64,000 nt of DNA from Hymenobacter armeniacus (GTDB lineage: Bacteria; Bacteroidota; Bacteroidia; Cytophagales; Hymenobacteraceae), in NCBI RefSeq assembly GCF_014699055.1, contig NZ_JACXAC010000001.1, forward strand, positions 124,001-188,000, given 5' to 3'. The position numbers and the translations under genes are program-made. Under the pieces are notes generated by a model. The model saw only the letters and a list, made by a program, of their open reading frames with translations, was not told the DNA's origin and ran no database searches. Shown piece by piece: positions 8,605-17,439 of the stretch (position 1 is its first letter; each line of letters opens with the position of its first letter).

Positions 8605-9072
8605 TCAGCGGCCGAGCGGCGGCATGGGGTAGGGCAGAAAAGCATCCACGTTGCCCCCGAAGCGGTGAATGTCGCGGATGATGGTGCTGCTCACCGACCC
8701 CAGGGCGGGCGAGGTGAGCAAAAACACGGTTTCCAGGCCGGGATTGACGTGCTGGTTGCCGTAGGCAATGGGCTTTTCGTATTCGAAATCGGGGCTGTTG
8801 CGCAGGCCGCGCAGCAGGTAGCGGGCGCCCGTCTCGCGGGCAAATTCCGCGGTGAGGCCCTTGAACGTGCGCACCGATACGCGGGGCTCGTGCTCGAACA
8901 CCCCTGCGATGAGGCCCACCATCTGCTCCACGGGCAGGTAGCGCTGCTTGCTGCTGTTGGTGCCAATGGCCACGATTACTTCGTCGAAAAGCTCCACGCC
9001 GCGGCGCACCACGTCGAGGTGCCCGTTGGTGAAGGGGTCGAAGGAGCCGGGGAAAATGGCAATGCGGGGCAT
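8605..9072 (-). CDS. coaD: Phosphopantetheine adenylyltransferase
   Basis: 155 residues. Fourth step of coenzyme A synthesis: transfers AMP from ATP to 4'-phosphopantetheine to form dephospho-CoA. The nucleotidyltransferase signature GSFDPFTNGHLD (9-20, T/HxGH motif) is intact, and the conserved VSSTIIRDIHRFGG lies near the C-terminus. Length is typical. The start at 9072 is well supported by MPRIAIFPGSFDP. The DUF3822 gene immediately upstream on the same strand ends 17 bases before this start, a pairing usual in Bacteroidota. Confidence 0.97.
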   Translation of the reverse strand: MPRIAIFPGSFDPFTNGHLDVVRRGVELFDEVIVAIGTNSSKQRYLPVEQMVGLIAGVFEHEPRVSVRTFKGLTAEFARETGARYLLRGLRNSPDFEYEKPIAYGNQHVNPGLETVFLLTSPALGSVSSTIIRDIHRFGGNVDAFLPYPMPPLGR

Positions 9073-9089
9073 GGAAATTAAGTTGGCGT

Positions 9090-9965
9090 TCAGCAGAAAT
9101 GCAGGCTGAACAGGTCGAAATACCGGTACTCGAACACGTCGTTGAGGCGGTAGCTGTACTGCACGTTGCCGGGGCGCGGGCCAAAGCGCACGTTGCGCAC
9201 GTAGGTGCGCAGCAGGCTGAAAATGGCCGAATCGGGCATGAGCTCGCCCCACACGGTCACCTCGTCCTGGTCGGGGTCGAGGTGCAGCTCCTGCATCACG
9301 AGGATGGTGTAGTACACCACGTCTTCAGCCGTGGTGCAGGAAAACACGTTGCAGTACTCCAGGTGCTGGCCCAGCACCACCAGCGTCAGCTCCTGCGGGC
9401 CGGGGTTGAGGTAGAGGCGGCGCGGGGCCGCGGCCCCGCGCTGGTGCACCAGGCCGGCCAGCAGGGCGCTGGTGTGGTGCAGCAGGCGGCCGCTGGCGCC
9501 GTGCGTGGCCGTCAGCCAGTCGGCCTGGCGCGCATCGGCGGCAAACACGTTCACCAGCTCCAGGCCCGGGTGGGTGGTGTGGCGTACGGTTTCGGTGGGA
9601 GAGGGGGCGTGGTGCAGGCGCAGGGCCGCTTCTTCGTCGCCGGGCCGAAACAGCGGGGCGGGCAGCAGCGTGAACCCACGGCCCGTGACGGCGAGGCGCA
9701 CGGCGTTCCAGCCACGTTGGCCCAGGCAGTCGTGCTGCGCGGCCAGCGCGTCCAGCCCCCCCGCAGCCAGCGGATATTCTTCCAGCAGCACAAACTTGTG
9801 GCGCTCCACGTCGACGGCGGCCAGCTGCAGGCGCGTGGGGCTGGCCAGCAAGTACAGGTTGTAGGCCCCCAGATTGCCGGGGTCGAAGGTTTCGTCGCGC
9901 AGGCGCAGCAGGGCGCCGGACGTGGCCGCCGAAGCGGAGGAAGCAGAAGAAACGGAGGCAGGCAC
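9090..9965 (-). CDS. DUF3822 family protein
   Basis: 291 residues. It resembles DUF3822, a Bacteroidota family with an actin/FtsA-like fold, usually found next to coaD as here. Recognisable stretches are NLYLLASPTRLQLAAVD near residue 35, the LEYCNVFSCTTAEDVVYY block in the middle, and a C-terminal YSYRLNDVFEYRYFDLF. Function is unknown; genome context suggests a link to CoA synthesis or to cell-envelope growth. A Ser/Ala-rich head of about 17 residues makes the exact start uncertain. Confidence 0.75.
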   Translation of the reverse strand: MPASVSSASSASAATSGALLRLRDETFDPGNLGAYNLYLLASPTRLQLAAVDVERHKFVLLEEYPLAAGGLDALAAQHDCLGQRGWNAVRLAVTGRGFTLLPAPLFRPGDEEAALRLHHAPSPTETVRHTTHPGLELVNVFAADARQADWLTATHGASGRLLHHTSALLAGLVHQRGAAAPRRLYLNPGPQELTLVVLGQHLEYCNVFSCTTAEDVVYYTILVMQELHLDPDQDEVTVWGELMPDSAIFSLLRTYVRNVRFGPRPGNVQYSYRLNDVFEYRYFDLFSLHFC

Positions 9966-10063
9966 GAATTCGAAGCGAAACAGGCCCAGTGGCCGGGGCT
10001 AAAGATAACGCTTGAGTCGGTGAGGAAGGCAGAATGCGCGCGGAAGAATTGGGGGAAACCCCG

Positions 10064-10084
10064 TCATTCTGGGTGCAGCGAACG
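10064..10084 (+). repeat. Degenerate family A repeat core
   Basis: GTCATTCTGGGTGCAGCGAA at about 10064 matches the arm core of the 2202 and 40513 palindromes with two substitutions. No clear second arm is visible, so this looks like a decayed or solo copy. Confidence 0.4.
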
Positions 10085-10143
10085 GCCGAGCCACGTTCGC
10101 ACGAGTCGCGGAGGACAATGGCTGGCGCCACTGCCGTCCTGCC

Positions 10144-10647
10144 TCACACGAAGCGCACCTGCGGCACAAACACGTCGTCGGTGCTGAGAATGTGCTGCAA
10201 CACGGGATGCACCTGGGCCGGGGGCAATTGCAGCAGCTGCCGCGGCGTGAGCCAGGCCAGGTCGACGAGCAGTTGCTGGTCGGTGGCGTGCTCGGGGTCG
10301 TGCCCGAGCTGGGGCTGGGCGGCGCCGTCGGCCAGCACTTCAAAAAACAGTTCCAGCGCCTGCAGCTTATCGGTGCTGAATTCGTGCAGGTGCAAAAAAC
10401 GGCCTACCTGCACCGTGAGGCCGGTTTCTTCGTGAAACTCGCGGACGAGCGCCGCCTTCAGGCTTTCGCCAAACTGCCAGCCGCCGCCGGGCGGCGACCA
10501 GAATGGGGCGCCGTGGGGCAGCAGGCCCCGGTGGCCCGCCAGCAGCAGGGCCCCGTCGCGGAGCAGCAGCCCGCCAGTCCGCACCCGCACGCGGCCCGCA
10601 TAAGCAGCCAGCAGGGCGTCGGGGGAGGAGGGAGAAGAATCAAACAT
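10144..10647 (-). CDS. NUDIX hydrolase
   Basis: 167 residues. A canonical NUDIX box runs from about residue 54 to 77 (GGGWQFGESLKAALVREFHE then ETGL) with all catalytic glutamates. The domain starts directly after a short N-terminal helix, so unlike the NUDIX protein at 7385 it has no extra domain. The preceding phrase GLLLRDGALLLAGHRG is typical of ADP-ribose or nucleotide pyrophosphatase types; the substrate cannot be assigned. The 178 bases downstream hold only a degraded copy of the family A repeat core, near 10064. Confidence 0.85.
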   Translation of the reverse strand: MFDSSPSSPDALLAAYAGRVRVRTGGLLLRDGALLLAGHRGLLPHGAPFWSPPGGGWQFGESLKAALVREFHEETGLTVQVGRFLHLHEFSTDKLQALELFFEVLADGAAQPQLGHDPEHATDQQLLVDLAWLTPRQLLQLPPAQVHPVLQHILSTDDVFVPQVRFV

Positions 10648-10767
10648 GAGCGTGGGGTGGTGCGGGGCGCATCCGAGCGGCAGGAGCGTCTCCGTGTACG
10701 GCTAACGCCGACCAACCGACATTGTTTTGGACCTACTCTCAAAAATATTAAGCCCGACAGTGCGGCG

Positions 10768-11352
10768 CTAGGTGGTGTGGCGGCGCTGGCGCCACCGCCG
10801 CAGCCGGCTCAGAATGACGCCGACGAGCACCACCACCAATCCCGCGGCCAGCAACGGCAGCAGCAGCGTGAGCACGACGCCGCCCACGGCCACGGTGTTT
10901 TCCACGGTGGCGAGTACCGGGTTGGCCAGGCCGCCCGTGGTGGCCGTGGAGGCGCCGCGCAGCAGGGCCGTGCCGGACTGCACCAGGCCCGCCGTGCCGC
11001 CCCCCACCAGCACGCCCAGCGTCCAGCGCAGGGTGGGGTCGAGGTGGGGCAGGGCCGAAGTCATGAGAATGGTGCCGGCCACAAACGACGCCGGCGTGGT
11101 GAGCGTGTCGAGCAGGTGGTCGACCACCGGGAGGTAGTACCCGGCTATTTCCACCAGCGTGGCCACGGCCAGGGTGAGCAGCGCGGCCCGGCTACCGAGC
11201 CATTCAAACCCGCTGGCCGGCGCCAGGTAGCCGGTGCGGTACGCCACGCTGGCCGCCAGCAGCGGCACAAACACCCGGAAGCCGCTGCACGCCGACAGGC
11301 CCAAGCCTAGCGCGACTGCCACCGCATACTGCATTGCCGAAACGTGTTCCAT
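10768..11352 (-). CDS. DUF4126 domain-containing membrane protein
   Basis: 194 residues with five or six hydrophobic segments. It matches DUF4126, a small integral membrane family of unknown function. The N-terminal segment YAVAVALGLGLSACSGFRVFVPLL with its conserved SGFRVFVP phrase is the best marker, and HLDPTLRWTLGVLVGGGTAG is a second. The C-terminus is basic (LSRLRRWRQRRHTT), consistent with a cytoplasmic end. The ATG at 11352 was chosen because the longer frame is Pro/Arg-rich and non-coding in appearance. Confidence 0.8.
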   Translation of the reverse strand: MEHVSAMQYAVAVALGLGLSACSGFRVFVPLLAASVAYRTGYLAPASGFEWLGSRAALLTLAVATLVEIAGYYLPVVDHLLDTLTTPASFVAGTILMTSALPHLDPTLRWTLGVLVGGGTAGLVQSGTALLRGASTATTGGLANPVLATVENTVAVGGVVLTLLLPLLAAGLVVVLVGVILSRLRRWRQRRHTT

Positions 11353-11567
11353 TGTAGGGGCCGCAAAGGGGAAAGGGAAATAAACGCGCCGGGGCAGACC
11401 ACCGGCCCCAGGCCAGTACCTTTGGCCTGCCAAAGCGCAAAGTGCGGCGTACGCCCTCGCAGAGCTGTTTTATAGTATTAACTAGTTCTAGTGTCAGTGC
11501 CAAAGTACAAGGCCGCACAAAACAAGGGCATTCCATTTTTCTTTCAAGCAAACATAGCTTTTTCTTC

Positions 11568-12011
11568 GTGTCAGTCCACCCTTCTGAAACTTCTGCCGCT
11601 GCCCAAGACCTTGAAGCCCGCATTCGCCGCAAGCTCACGCGCCAGCGGTTCATGCACCTCATCGGGGCCGATTTGACGGTGATAATCCCAGGGCGCGTCG
11701 AGGCCGAGCTGACCCTGGGCGAGCAGCACCAGCAGCAGCGCGGCTTCGCGCACGGCGGCCTCATCGCCACCATGGCCGATTTGGTGGCCGGTTTTGCCGG
11801 CGTCACCCTTATTCCGGACGATTACGGCCTGGTAACCTCCGACTTAAAGATTTCTTACCTGCACCCCGGCGTGGGCCAGAAATTAAAAGCCATCGGTTGG
11901 GTGTTGAAAGCCGGGCGCCGCCTCCAGTTCTGCGAAGCGGAAGTGTGGTGCGACGACCTGCTCATCGCCAAAGCCAGCGGCACGATGGTGGTGATTGAGC
12001 CGCAAGGCTGA
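11568..12011 (+). CDS. PaaI-type hotdog-fold thioesterase
   Basis: 147 residues from a GTG start. The hotdog signature HGGLIATMADLVAGFAG (residues 62 onward) has the His-Gly-Gly helix of the PaaI/4HBT group, which hydrolyses acyl-CoA thioesters. The C-terminal strands YLHPGVGQKLKAIGWVLKAGRR and SGTMVVI complete the fold. The substrate is not predictable. I chose GTG 11568 because it directly precedes the helix DLEARIRRKL; an ATG at 11442 would add 42 residues of low-quality sequence. The next gene starts 46 bases downstream. Confidence 0.75.
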   Translation: MSVHPSETSAAAQDLEARIRRKLTRQRFMHLIGADLTVIIPGRVEAELTLGEQHQQQRGFAHGGLIATMADLVAGFAGVTLIPDDYGLVTSDLKISYLHPGVGQKLKAIGWVLKAGRRLQFCEAEVWCDDLLIAKASGTMVVIEPQG

Positions 12012-12057
12012 GGCCTCTTTCCGCGGCCGGCGTTTCATTTTAGTAGTTAAAGCATCC

Positions 12058-13488
12058 ATGCTCTCCCTCCGCACCCCCTCGGTCCGCGACTATTTCCCCT
12101 ACGAACCCACCGAGGACCAAGCCCTGCTGTTCACGCAGCTCGACGCTTTTTTGAAAGACCAACTGCCGGGCCGCAAGATTTTTGTGCTGCGCGGCTACGC
12201 CGGCACCGGCAAAACCACCGTGGTGAGCGCCTTGGTGCAGTGGCTGCACAAGCTGCAGCGCAAGTACACGCTCATGGCGCCCACCGGCCGCGCCGCCAAG
12301 GTGATGGCGGGCTACGCCGGCGTGCCGGCCAGCACCATCCACAAGAAAATTTACCGCCAAACCTCCGGCGCGCCTTCCGAGCGGCTCAACTTCCAGCGCC
12401 AGCCCAACCGCGTGGAGCAAACGCTGTACATCGTGGACGAGGCCTCGATGATTTCGGACGAGAAAGCCTTCGGCGAAAACGGCCTGCTCGATGATTTGAT
12501 GGGCTTCGTGTTTGAGAAAACCAGCAACAAGCTCCTGCTCATCGGCGACACGGCCCAGCTGCCGCCGGTGGGCCAGCTCCTGAGCCCGGCCCTCGACCCC
12601 GACTTGTTGGCACACCGCTTCCGGGCCACGGTGGGCAGCGTGGAGCTGCGCCAGGTAATGCGCCAAGCCCAGCAGTCGGGCATCCTGGTGAACGCCACCG
12701 AACTGCGCGAGGAGCTGCGCGAGGAGGCGCCCAACATCCAGCTGCACACCAAGGGCTTCCGCGACATTTTCAAGATGGGCGGCGACAAGCTGGAAGACGG
12801 CCTGCGCTGGGCTTACCGCAATTTTGGGCACGAAAACACCACCATCATCTGCCGCTCGAATCGCAACGCCAATCAGTACAACCAGCTCATCCGGCGGGCC
12901 TTGTTCGACGCCGAGGAGGAGATTGAGGGCGGCGACTACCTCATGGTGGTGCGCAACAACTACTTCTGGCTGCCCAAGGAATCGGAAATCGGCTTTTTGG
13001 CCAACGGCGACTTCCTGGAAATCCGCAAGGTCATTCGGCGCGAGGAGATGTACGGCTTTCATTTTGCGCAGGCTCACGTGCGCCTCGTGGACTACCCCGA
13101 CGAGCCCGAGATTGAAGTGAAGCTGCTGCTCGACACGCTGCACACCGAAAGCCCCGCCCTGCCGTCGGACCGCAACAACGCCCTCTACCTGGCCGTGAGC
13201 GAAGATTACGCCCACCTCAAAACCAAGGCCGAGCGCTACAAGGAAATGCGCAAAGACCCGTACCTGAACGCCCTGCAAATCAAGTTCGCCTACGCCCTGA
13301 CGTGCCACAAGGCGCAGGGCGGGCAGTGGCAGGCCGTGTTTGTCGACCACGGGTTTCTGAAGCCCGACGAGCCCTTGGCCGGCGAGTTTGCGCGCTGGTT
13401 GTACACGGCCATCACGCGGGCCTCGGAGCGGCTCTTTCTGCTCAATTTTCAGCAGAAGCTCATCAGCGACCCCGTGGAGGAAGAGTAG
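12058..13488 (+). CDS. RecD/Pif1-like superfamily 1B DNA helicase
   Basis: 476 residues. Walker A GYAGTGKT (46-53), motif Ia LMAPTGRAAKVMAG (about 72-85), Walker B IVDEAS (125-130), and C-terminal helicase motifs CHKAQG (about 415-420) and YTAITRA (about 449-455) match RecD2/Pif1-type 5'-3' helicases. Compared with RecD2 it lacks the long N-terminal helix-hairpin-helix region, so it is the short form common in Bacteroidota. Likely works in DNA repair or replication-fork processing. ATG 12058 starts 46 bases after the thioesterase stop. Confidence 0.88.
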   Translation: MLSLRTPSVRDYFPYEPTEDQALLFTQLDAFLKDQLPGRKIFVLRGYAGTGKTTVVSALVQWLHKLQRKYTLMAPTGRAAKVMAGYAGVPASTIHKKIYRQTSGAPSERLNFQRQPNRVEQTLYIVDEASMISDEKAFGENGLLDDLMGFVFEKTSNKLLLIGDTAQLPPVGQLLSPALDPDLLAHRFRATVGSVELRQVMRQAQQSGILVNATELREELREEAPNIQLHTKGFRDIFKMGGDKLEDGLRWAYRNFGHENTTIICRSNRNANQYNQLIRRALFDAEEEIEGGDYLMVVRNNYFWLPKESEIGFLANGDFLEIRKVIRREEMYGFHFAQAHVRLVDYPDEPEIEVKLLLDTLHTESPALPSDRNNALYLAVSEDYAHLKTKAERYKEMRKDPYLNALQIKFAYALTCHKAQGGQWQAVFVDHGFLKPDEPLAGEFARWLYTAITRASERLFLLNFQQKLISDPVEEE

Positions 13489-13608
13489 CCGTGGCCGGCA
13501 TGGCCTCGCCGCGCGTGGTTTTGGGGGCCCGATGGAATGAAACCGTCCGGCTTCGGGTTCCTTCAACTTCATGGGTTCTTCAGGGGACGCGGCTAGTTTG
13601 GTCGTAAA

Positions 13609-13639
13609 TTTGTGAGTCCCTGCGAAACCACTAAATTTG
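13609..13639 (+). promoter_or_regulatory. Bacteroidota consensus promoter for the DUF1573 gene
   Basis: TTTG at 13609-13612 and TAAATTTG at 13632-13639 are separated by 19 bases, an exact fit to the TTTG-N19-TAnnTTTG consensus. A second TAAATTTG sits at 13605-13612. The gene starts 46 bases downstream at 13685. Confidence 0.75.
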
Positions 13640-13684
13640 TTATAACCCAACCCTTCTCAACCAATCGTTAACAAGCCTCAACTC

Positions 13685-14215
13685 ATGAAAAAAACCTTGC
13701 TCCTCGCCCTGAGCCTGACGGCTGCCGCCCTCTCGGCACAAGCCCAGGCCCCGGCCGCCAAAGCTGGCCAAACGGCCGGTCCCGCCATCACGTTCGAAGA
13801 GTCGAAGTATGACTTCGGTTCCGTGGTGCAGGGCGGTACCGTGGACCATACCTTCAAGTTCAAGAACACCGGCACCGCGCCCCTCATCATCTCCAACATC
13901 GGCGTGAGCTGCGGCTGCACCACCCCGGAGTGGACCAAAGAGCCCGTGGCACCCGGCAAAACCGGCACCATCTCGGCGCACTTCAACTCGACCGGCAAAA
14001 TGGGCATGCAGAACAAAGTGCTGACCATTGAGTCGAACGCCACCGCCGGTGCCACCACCGTGTCGCTGGTAGGCGAAGTGAAAGACCCCACCGTGGCCTC
14101 GAACGCCGCTCCCGGCATGAAAGTAGAAGCTTCGGGCGGCGCCTCGGTGCGCACCGACGCCAAAAAAGTGAAAGAGAAAGCCGGCGACACCAAGGTGAAA
14201 GCCAAGGTGAAGTAA
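13685..14215 (+). CDS. Secreted DUF1573 domain protein
   Basis: 176 residues. A Sec signal peptide (MKKTLLLALSLTAAALSAQAQA) is followed by one DUF1573 domain, an Ig-like fold related to ASH/MSP domains and found in many Bacteroidota exported proteins. Domain markers are YDFGSVVQGGTVDHTFKFKN, ISNIGVSCGCTTPEW and APGKTGTISAHFNS. The last 40 residues are Lys/Ala-rich (KKVKEKAGDTKVKAKVK), a basic tail that may contact the cell surface. Codon use is strongly biased, and the near-consensus promoter and terminator suggest high expression. Function unknown. Confidence 0.85.
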   Translation: MKKTLLLALSLTAAALSAQAQAPAAKAGQTAGPAITFEESKYDFGSVVQGGTVDHTFKFKNTGTAPLIISNIGVSCGCTTPEWTKEPVAPGKTGTISAHFNSTGKMGMQNKVLTIESNATAGATTVSLVGEVKDPTVASNAAPGMKVEASGGASVRTDAKKVKEKAGDTKVKAKVK

Positions 14216-14229
14216 GCTTCGCGCTGAAC

Positions 14230-14267
14230 AAAAAAGGGCGGCCCGCATCAGCGGGCCGCCCTTTTTT
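14230..14267. terminator. Strong bidirectional intrinsic terminator
   Basis: AAAAAAGGGCGGCCCGC and GCGGGCCGCCCTTTTTT form a perfect 17-base stem around ATCA. It lies between the convergent DUF1573 and DUF423 genes and carries T runs in both directions. Confidence 0.95.
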
Positions 14268-14291
14268 GTGCCCAACGGCCGGGCTGGATTT

Positions 14292-14669
14292 CTACAGCTC
14301 GCGCACGGCCAGCACCAGGCTCAGCCAGCCGGCCACAAACAGCAGCCCGCCGATGGGGGCCACCGCGCCCAGCTTGGTGATGCCCGTGAAGCACAGCGTG
14401 TAGAGCGAGCCGCTGAACAGCACAATGCCGCCCAGCCACAGCCAGCCGGTGGTGCCCAGGCTGCGCAGCTCGGGCCGGGCCGCCCACAGCACGCCCACGG
14501 CCAGCAGGGCCAGCACGTGGTAAAACTGATAGCGCACGGCCGTTTCGAAGGTGTCGAGGCGGCCGGCTTTGGCCAGCGTGTCGTGCAGGGCGTGGGCCCC
14601 GAAGGCACCAATGGCCACGCCCAAAGCACCAAACACGCCGGCGAGTTGCAACAGAAGTCGAGCAGTCAT
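14292..14669 (-). CDS. DUF423 family small membrane protein
   Basis: 125 residues with four hydrophobic segments, matching DUF423 (YgdD-like) inner-membrane proteins. The diagnostic GVFGALGVAIGAFGAHAL lies near the N-terminus, and ETAVRYQFYHVLALL and CFTGITKLGAVAPIGGL follow in the expected order. Function is unknown. A TACCTTTG promoter element (14710-14703) stands 33 bases upstream of the ATG. The coding region is complete and of typical length. Confidence 0.9.
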   Translation of the reverse strand: MTARLLLQLAGVFGALGVAIGAFGAHALHDTLAKAGRLDTFETAVRYQFYHVLALLAVGVLWAARPELRSLGTTGWLWLGGIVLFSGSLYTLCFTGITKLGAVAPIGGLLFVAGWLSLVLAVREL

Positions 14670-14702
14670 AATAAGTACAAAAAAGGTAAGCAGAACGAGC
14701 CG

Positions 14703-14710
14703 CAAAGGTA
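14703..14710 (-). promoter_or_regulatory. -7 element TACCTTTG for the DUF423 gene
   Basis: Minus-strand TACCTTTG (TAnnTTTG) lies 33 bases before the ATG at 14669. I see no convincing TTTG about 19 bases further upstream. Confidence 0.5.
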
Positions 14711-14731
14711 CGCCGGGCTGCCGGCGCGGGC

Positions 14732-16036
14732 TCAGATTTGCCGCTTCAGGCGCAGCGACACGGTGTGGAGGTCGCCGTTTTGCCGGCGCAGCACCATAAA
14801 AAGGGAGCGGCCGTCTTCGGACCGCAGCATGCGGCTGAGCTGGGTGAGCGAAAAGCCCTCGGCGGGCAGGAAATTGATGCTGAGCAGCTCCTCGGTGGGT
14901 TCGATGCCGGCCACGTAGGCCGGCGAGTTGGGCTCGACGCGCAGCACCACGAAGCGGCGGTAGTCGGGGCCGGTGGCCAGCAGGTCGAGGCCGCACATGT
15001 CGTGCTCGAAGGGCTCGTTCAGGCGCACGTTGGGGCGCAGCAGCAGGCGCTGGTGCGGGTAGTCAATGACGAGGGAAAAGCGCTTGAGCAGCTCGTAGCC
15101 CACGTTGCCGTTGCGGGGCACGTCCACGCGGCGGTGCACGTCGGCCTCATCAGGGAACGAGGTAAGCACCGACCGGAGCTGGTGCCGGCCCAGCTGCAGG
15201 GACGGCACCCGGCCCAGGTAGCCGCGCACCACGCCGCCCAGGCCCTGGCCGAGCTCGGCAGGCAGGCGCCGGGCGGGGCCCCGCAGGCGCGGGTCCGAAT
15301 CGGTTTCGAGCGAGAGAGCGTGGCTGGCGCCGGTGTCGAGCACCAGCTTCAGGTCCATGGTCAGCGAGTCGTTGAGCTGCACCGGGGCCGTGAAATAGGC
15401 CTTGCCTTTTTCCAGCTGCAGCGGCAGGCTGGACCAGCGCCGCCCTTTGGGGGCCTGGTAGGTGGCCGGGTCGCTCAGCACCATGTTGAGCTCTTCGGTG
15501 TGCAGGGCCACCACAAAGCTGCGAAACAGCTCGGAGCCCAGAATGCCGTGAATGGGCGTGCCCACGTAGCCCGAGAGGTTGAGCACGTCGCTTTCGAGCA
15601 CCAGCGGGGCCAGGCAGGGGGCCTCCACGCCGCCGAGGGTCACGCGCACGTCGCTGGTCTGGTAGGCCATCAGGCCAATGTCGGAGCCGCCCGCGCCCAC
15701 CACCCGGTACCGCTCGCCGTGCTTCAGGCCCAGCGAGTCGGCCACCTGGGGGGCCGTGATGATGGTGGTGGCCACGCCCGTGTCGAGCAGAAAGTTAAAA
15801 GGCCCTAGACCGTTGAGCTGGCAGCTCACCACCAGTAGGTTGCGCTGCACCTGGATGGGCACTTTGACTTCGTGCCGTTTGGGGTTGCGAAACACAAACG
15901 GCGCGGCGGCTGGCTGCGCGTGCGCAAGCTGGCCCATTTCCCCGCCAAAGACGAGGAAAACCACCAACCAGATGATGCGCGCAACCAGCATGGCCAAATA
16001 AGTGCTACCGAGGCGGTAAAGTAAGCGCAAAGACAC
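14732..16036 (-). CDS. Retropepsin-like aspartyl protease with C-terminal PDZ domain
   Basis: 434 residues. An N-terminal membrane segment (about 15-31) and a signal-like ALAHAQ boundary suggest export. Two copies of the aspartyl protease signature occur, FLLDTGVATTII (DTG 85-87) and LVLDTGASHAL (DTG 234-236), each opening a retropepsin-like half, with ILGSELFRSF after the first. The last 90 residues resemble a PDZ domain (VLRVEPNSPAYVAGIEPTEELLSINF). Such proteins probably cleave periplasmic proteins; substrates are unknown. An alternative start, Met16 at 15991, would give a shorter signal peptide. The menC stop lies 21 bases upstream on the same strand. Confidence 0.85.
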   Translation of the reverse strand: MSLRLLYRLGSTYLAMLVARIIWLVVFLVFGGEMGQLAHAQPAAAPFVFRNPKRHEVKVPIQVQRNLLVVSCQLNGLGPFNFLLDTGVATTIITAPQVADSLGLKHGERYRVVGAGGSDIGLMAYQTSDVRVTLGGVEAPCLAPLVLESDVLNLSGYVGTPIHGILGSELFRSFVVALHTEELNMVLSDPATYQAPKGRRWSSLPLQLEKGKAYFTAPVQLNDSLTMDLKLVLDTGASHALSLETDSDPRLRGPARRLPAELGQGLGGVVRGYLGRVPSLQLGRHQLRSVLTSFPDEADVHRRVDVPRNGNVGYELLKRFSLVIDYPHQRLLLRPNVRLNEPFEHDMCGLDLLATGPDYRRFVVLRVEPNSPAYVAGIEPTEELLSINFLPAEGFSLTQLSRMLRSEDGRSLFMVLRRQNGDLHTVSLRLKRQI

Positions 16037-16057
16037 GCCACCACCGCAACGGCCGCC

Positions 16058-17128
16058 TCAGCCCGGCAGCTCCCAGGTGCCGGCCGGGTCGTAGCGCAGC
16101 GCGCCGCCGCCAATGTGCAGGGGCGCCGCTACGTTGTTGTGGTAGAGCTGGCCCGTGCCCAGGCCCTGCGCAAAGCCGCGCACGTCGTATTCGCCCGTGA
16201 GCTGGGCCACGGCGTTGAGGCCGACGTTGGACTCCAGCGCCGACGTAATCCACCAGCCGATGCCGCGCGCCTCGGCCAGCGCAATCCAGCGGCGGGTGGC
16301 CGCGTGCCCGCCCAGCAGCGTGGGCTTGAGCACCACGTAGGCGGGGCGCACCGCGTCGAGCAGCGCGGCCTGGCGGGCGGGGTCTTCCACGCCGATGAGC
16401 TCTTCGTCGAGCGCAATGGGCAGGGGCGAGGTGCGGCACAGCTCGGCCAGGGCCGCCGGTTGGCCGGCCGCAATGGGCTGCTCGATGGAGTGAATGCCGA
16501 AGGCCGCCAACTGCGCCAGCTTGTGCGGGGCATCGGCCGGGGCAAAGGCGCCGTTGGCGTCCACGCGCAGCGTGAGGCGCTCGGGGCCGGCCGCGGCCCG
16601 GATTTCGGCCAGCAGATTCAGTTCTGTTGCAAAGTCCAGGCTGCCAATTTTAAGCTTCAGGCAGCGGTAGCCGGCGGCCAGCTTTTGCCGAATCTGCTCG
16701 CGCATGAACGGGGCGTCGCCCATCCACACCAGCCCGTTGATGGGCAGCGCGGCCTCGCCCCGGCTGAAGGCGTTGTCGTAGAGCTGCCGGCGGCCGCCGC
16801 GGGCCAGGTCGAGCAGGGCTGTTTCGAGGGCAAACACCAGCGACGGCAGCCCCGGGCCCACAAAACCCGGGGCCTCGGCCACGGCGAAGGCCGCAAACGC
16901 GCCGGCGTTGAACCGCTCGCAGAGCCGGGCCACGGCGGCCGGAAAATCCGGGCCGTATTCGGGGCTGAGGCCGGCCAGGGGCGCGGCCTCGCCCAGCCCC
17001 CCGGCGGCGGGGCGGGCGTCGTCGGTGAGGTGCAGGTACCAGGCCACGTGTTCGGCCAGCGCCCCGCGCGAGGTGCGGGCCGGAAAGTTGAAGCGCAGGG
17101 CGCGATGCAAAAAGCGGAGGCGAAGCAT
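16058..17128 (-). CDS. menC: o-Succinylbenzoate synthase (enolase superfamily)
   Basis: 356 residues. Menaquinone pathway enzyme that dehydrates SHCHC to o-succinylbenzoate. Enolase-superfamily residues are in place: KLK (158-160), metal ligands in DANG (190-193), EQP (216-218) and DE (241-242), and the second catalytic lysine Lys268 (VVLKPTLLGG). The phrases LPINGLVWMG and SALESNVGLNAVAQ are typical of Bacteroidota MenC rather than of dipeptide epimerases, although that remains the main alternative. No other men genes are nearby. A CATCTTTG box lies four bases before the ATG at 17128. Confidence 0.85.
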   Translation of the reverse strand: MLRLRFLHRALRFNFPARTSRGALAEHVAWYLHLTDDARPAAGGLGEAAPLAGLSPEYGPDFPAAVARLCERFNAGAFAAFAVAEAPGFVGPGLPSLVFALETALLDLARGGRRQLYDNAFSRGEAALPINGLVWMGDAPFMREQIRQKLAAGYRCLKLKIGSLDFATELNLLAEIRAAAGPERLTLRVDANGAFAPADAPHKLAQLAAFGIHSIEQPIAAGQPAALAELCRTSPLPIALDEELIGVEDPARQAALLDAVRPAYVVLKPTLLGGHAATRRWIALAEARGIGWWITSALESNVGLNAVAQLTGEYDVRGFAQGLGTGQLYHNNVAAPLHIGGGALRYDPAGTWELPG

Positions 17129-17181
17129 GCCGCAAAGATGCGCGACAAGCTTCGCCTCCGCAGTCGGAGAGTGCGTTGCTT

Positions 17182-17439
17182 TTACTTGGTGGCCGAGGCG
17201 TTGGTCTTGCCCCGGCGGCTCACCAGGCCGCCTTTGCGGCCGGCGTCGCGGGCTTCTTCGGTCGAGAAGCGGTGGCCGCGGCCGCTGGCGTGCGAGGCTT
17301 TGCCGCCTTCGCTGGCAATGCGGCGCTGGGTTTCGGGGCTCATGGCGGCAAAACCGCGACGGCTTTTGGTGCCCACGCGGTTGGCAGGGCGAGTGGCCGA
17401 CTTGGTGGCGGCGGGGGCGGAAATGGAAGCTGTTGCCAT
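17182..17439 (-). CDS. KGG-repeat (Con-10/YciG-like) stress protein
   Basis: 85 residues, small and basic. It carries two KGG-type repeats: GFAAMSPETQRRIASEGGKA and a second, HRFSTEEARDAGRKGGLVS. These occur in the Con-10/GsiB/YciG family of hydrophilic stress-induced proteins, which are largely disordered and often linked to desiccation or general stress. The N-terminal 28 residues are Ala/Thr-rich and not conserved in appearance. It has a long (288-base) non-coding divergent region shared with egtB, enough for separate regulation of both. Confidence 0.85.
   Translation of the reverse strand: MATASISAPAATKSATRPANRVGTKSRRGFAAMSPETQRRIASEGGKASHASGRGHRFSTEEARDAGRKGGLVSRRGKTNASATK

Noticed and set aside
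12040..13650. 536-codon minus-strand frame opposite the helicase
   Set aside because: No motif, and the plus strand has complete Walker A and B and helicase motifs.
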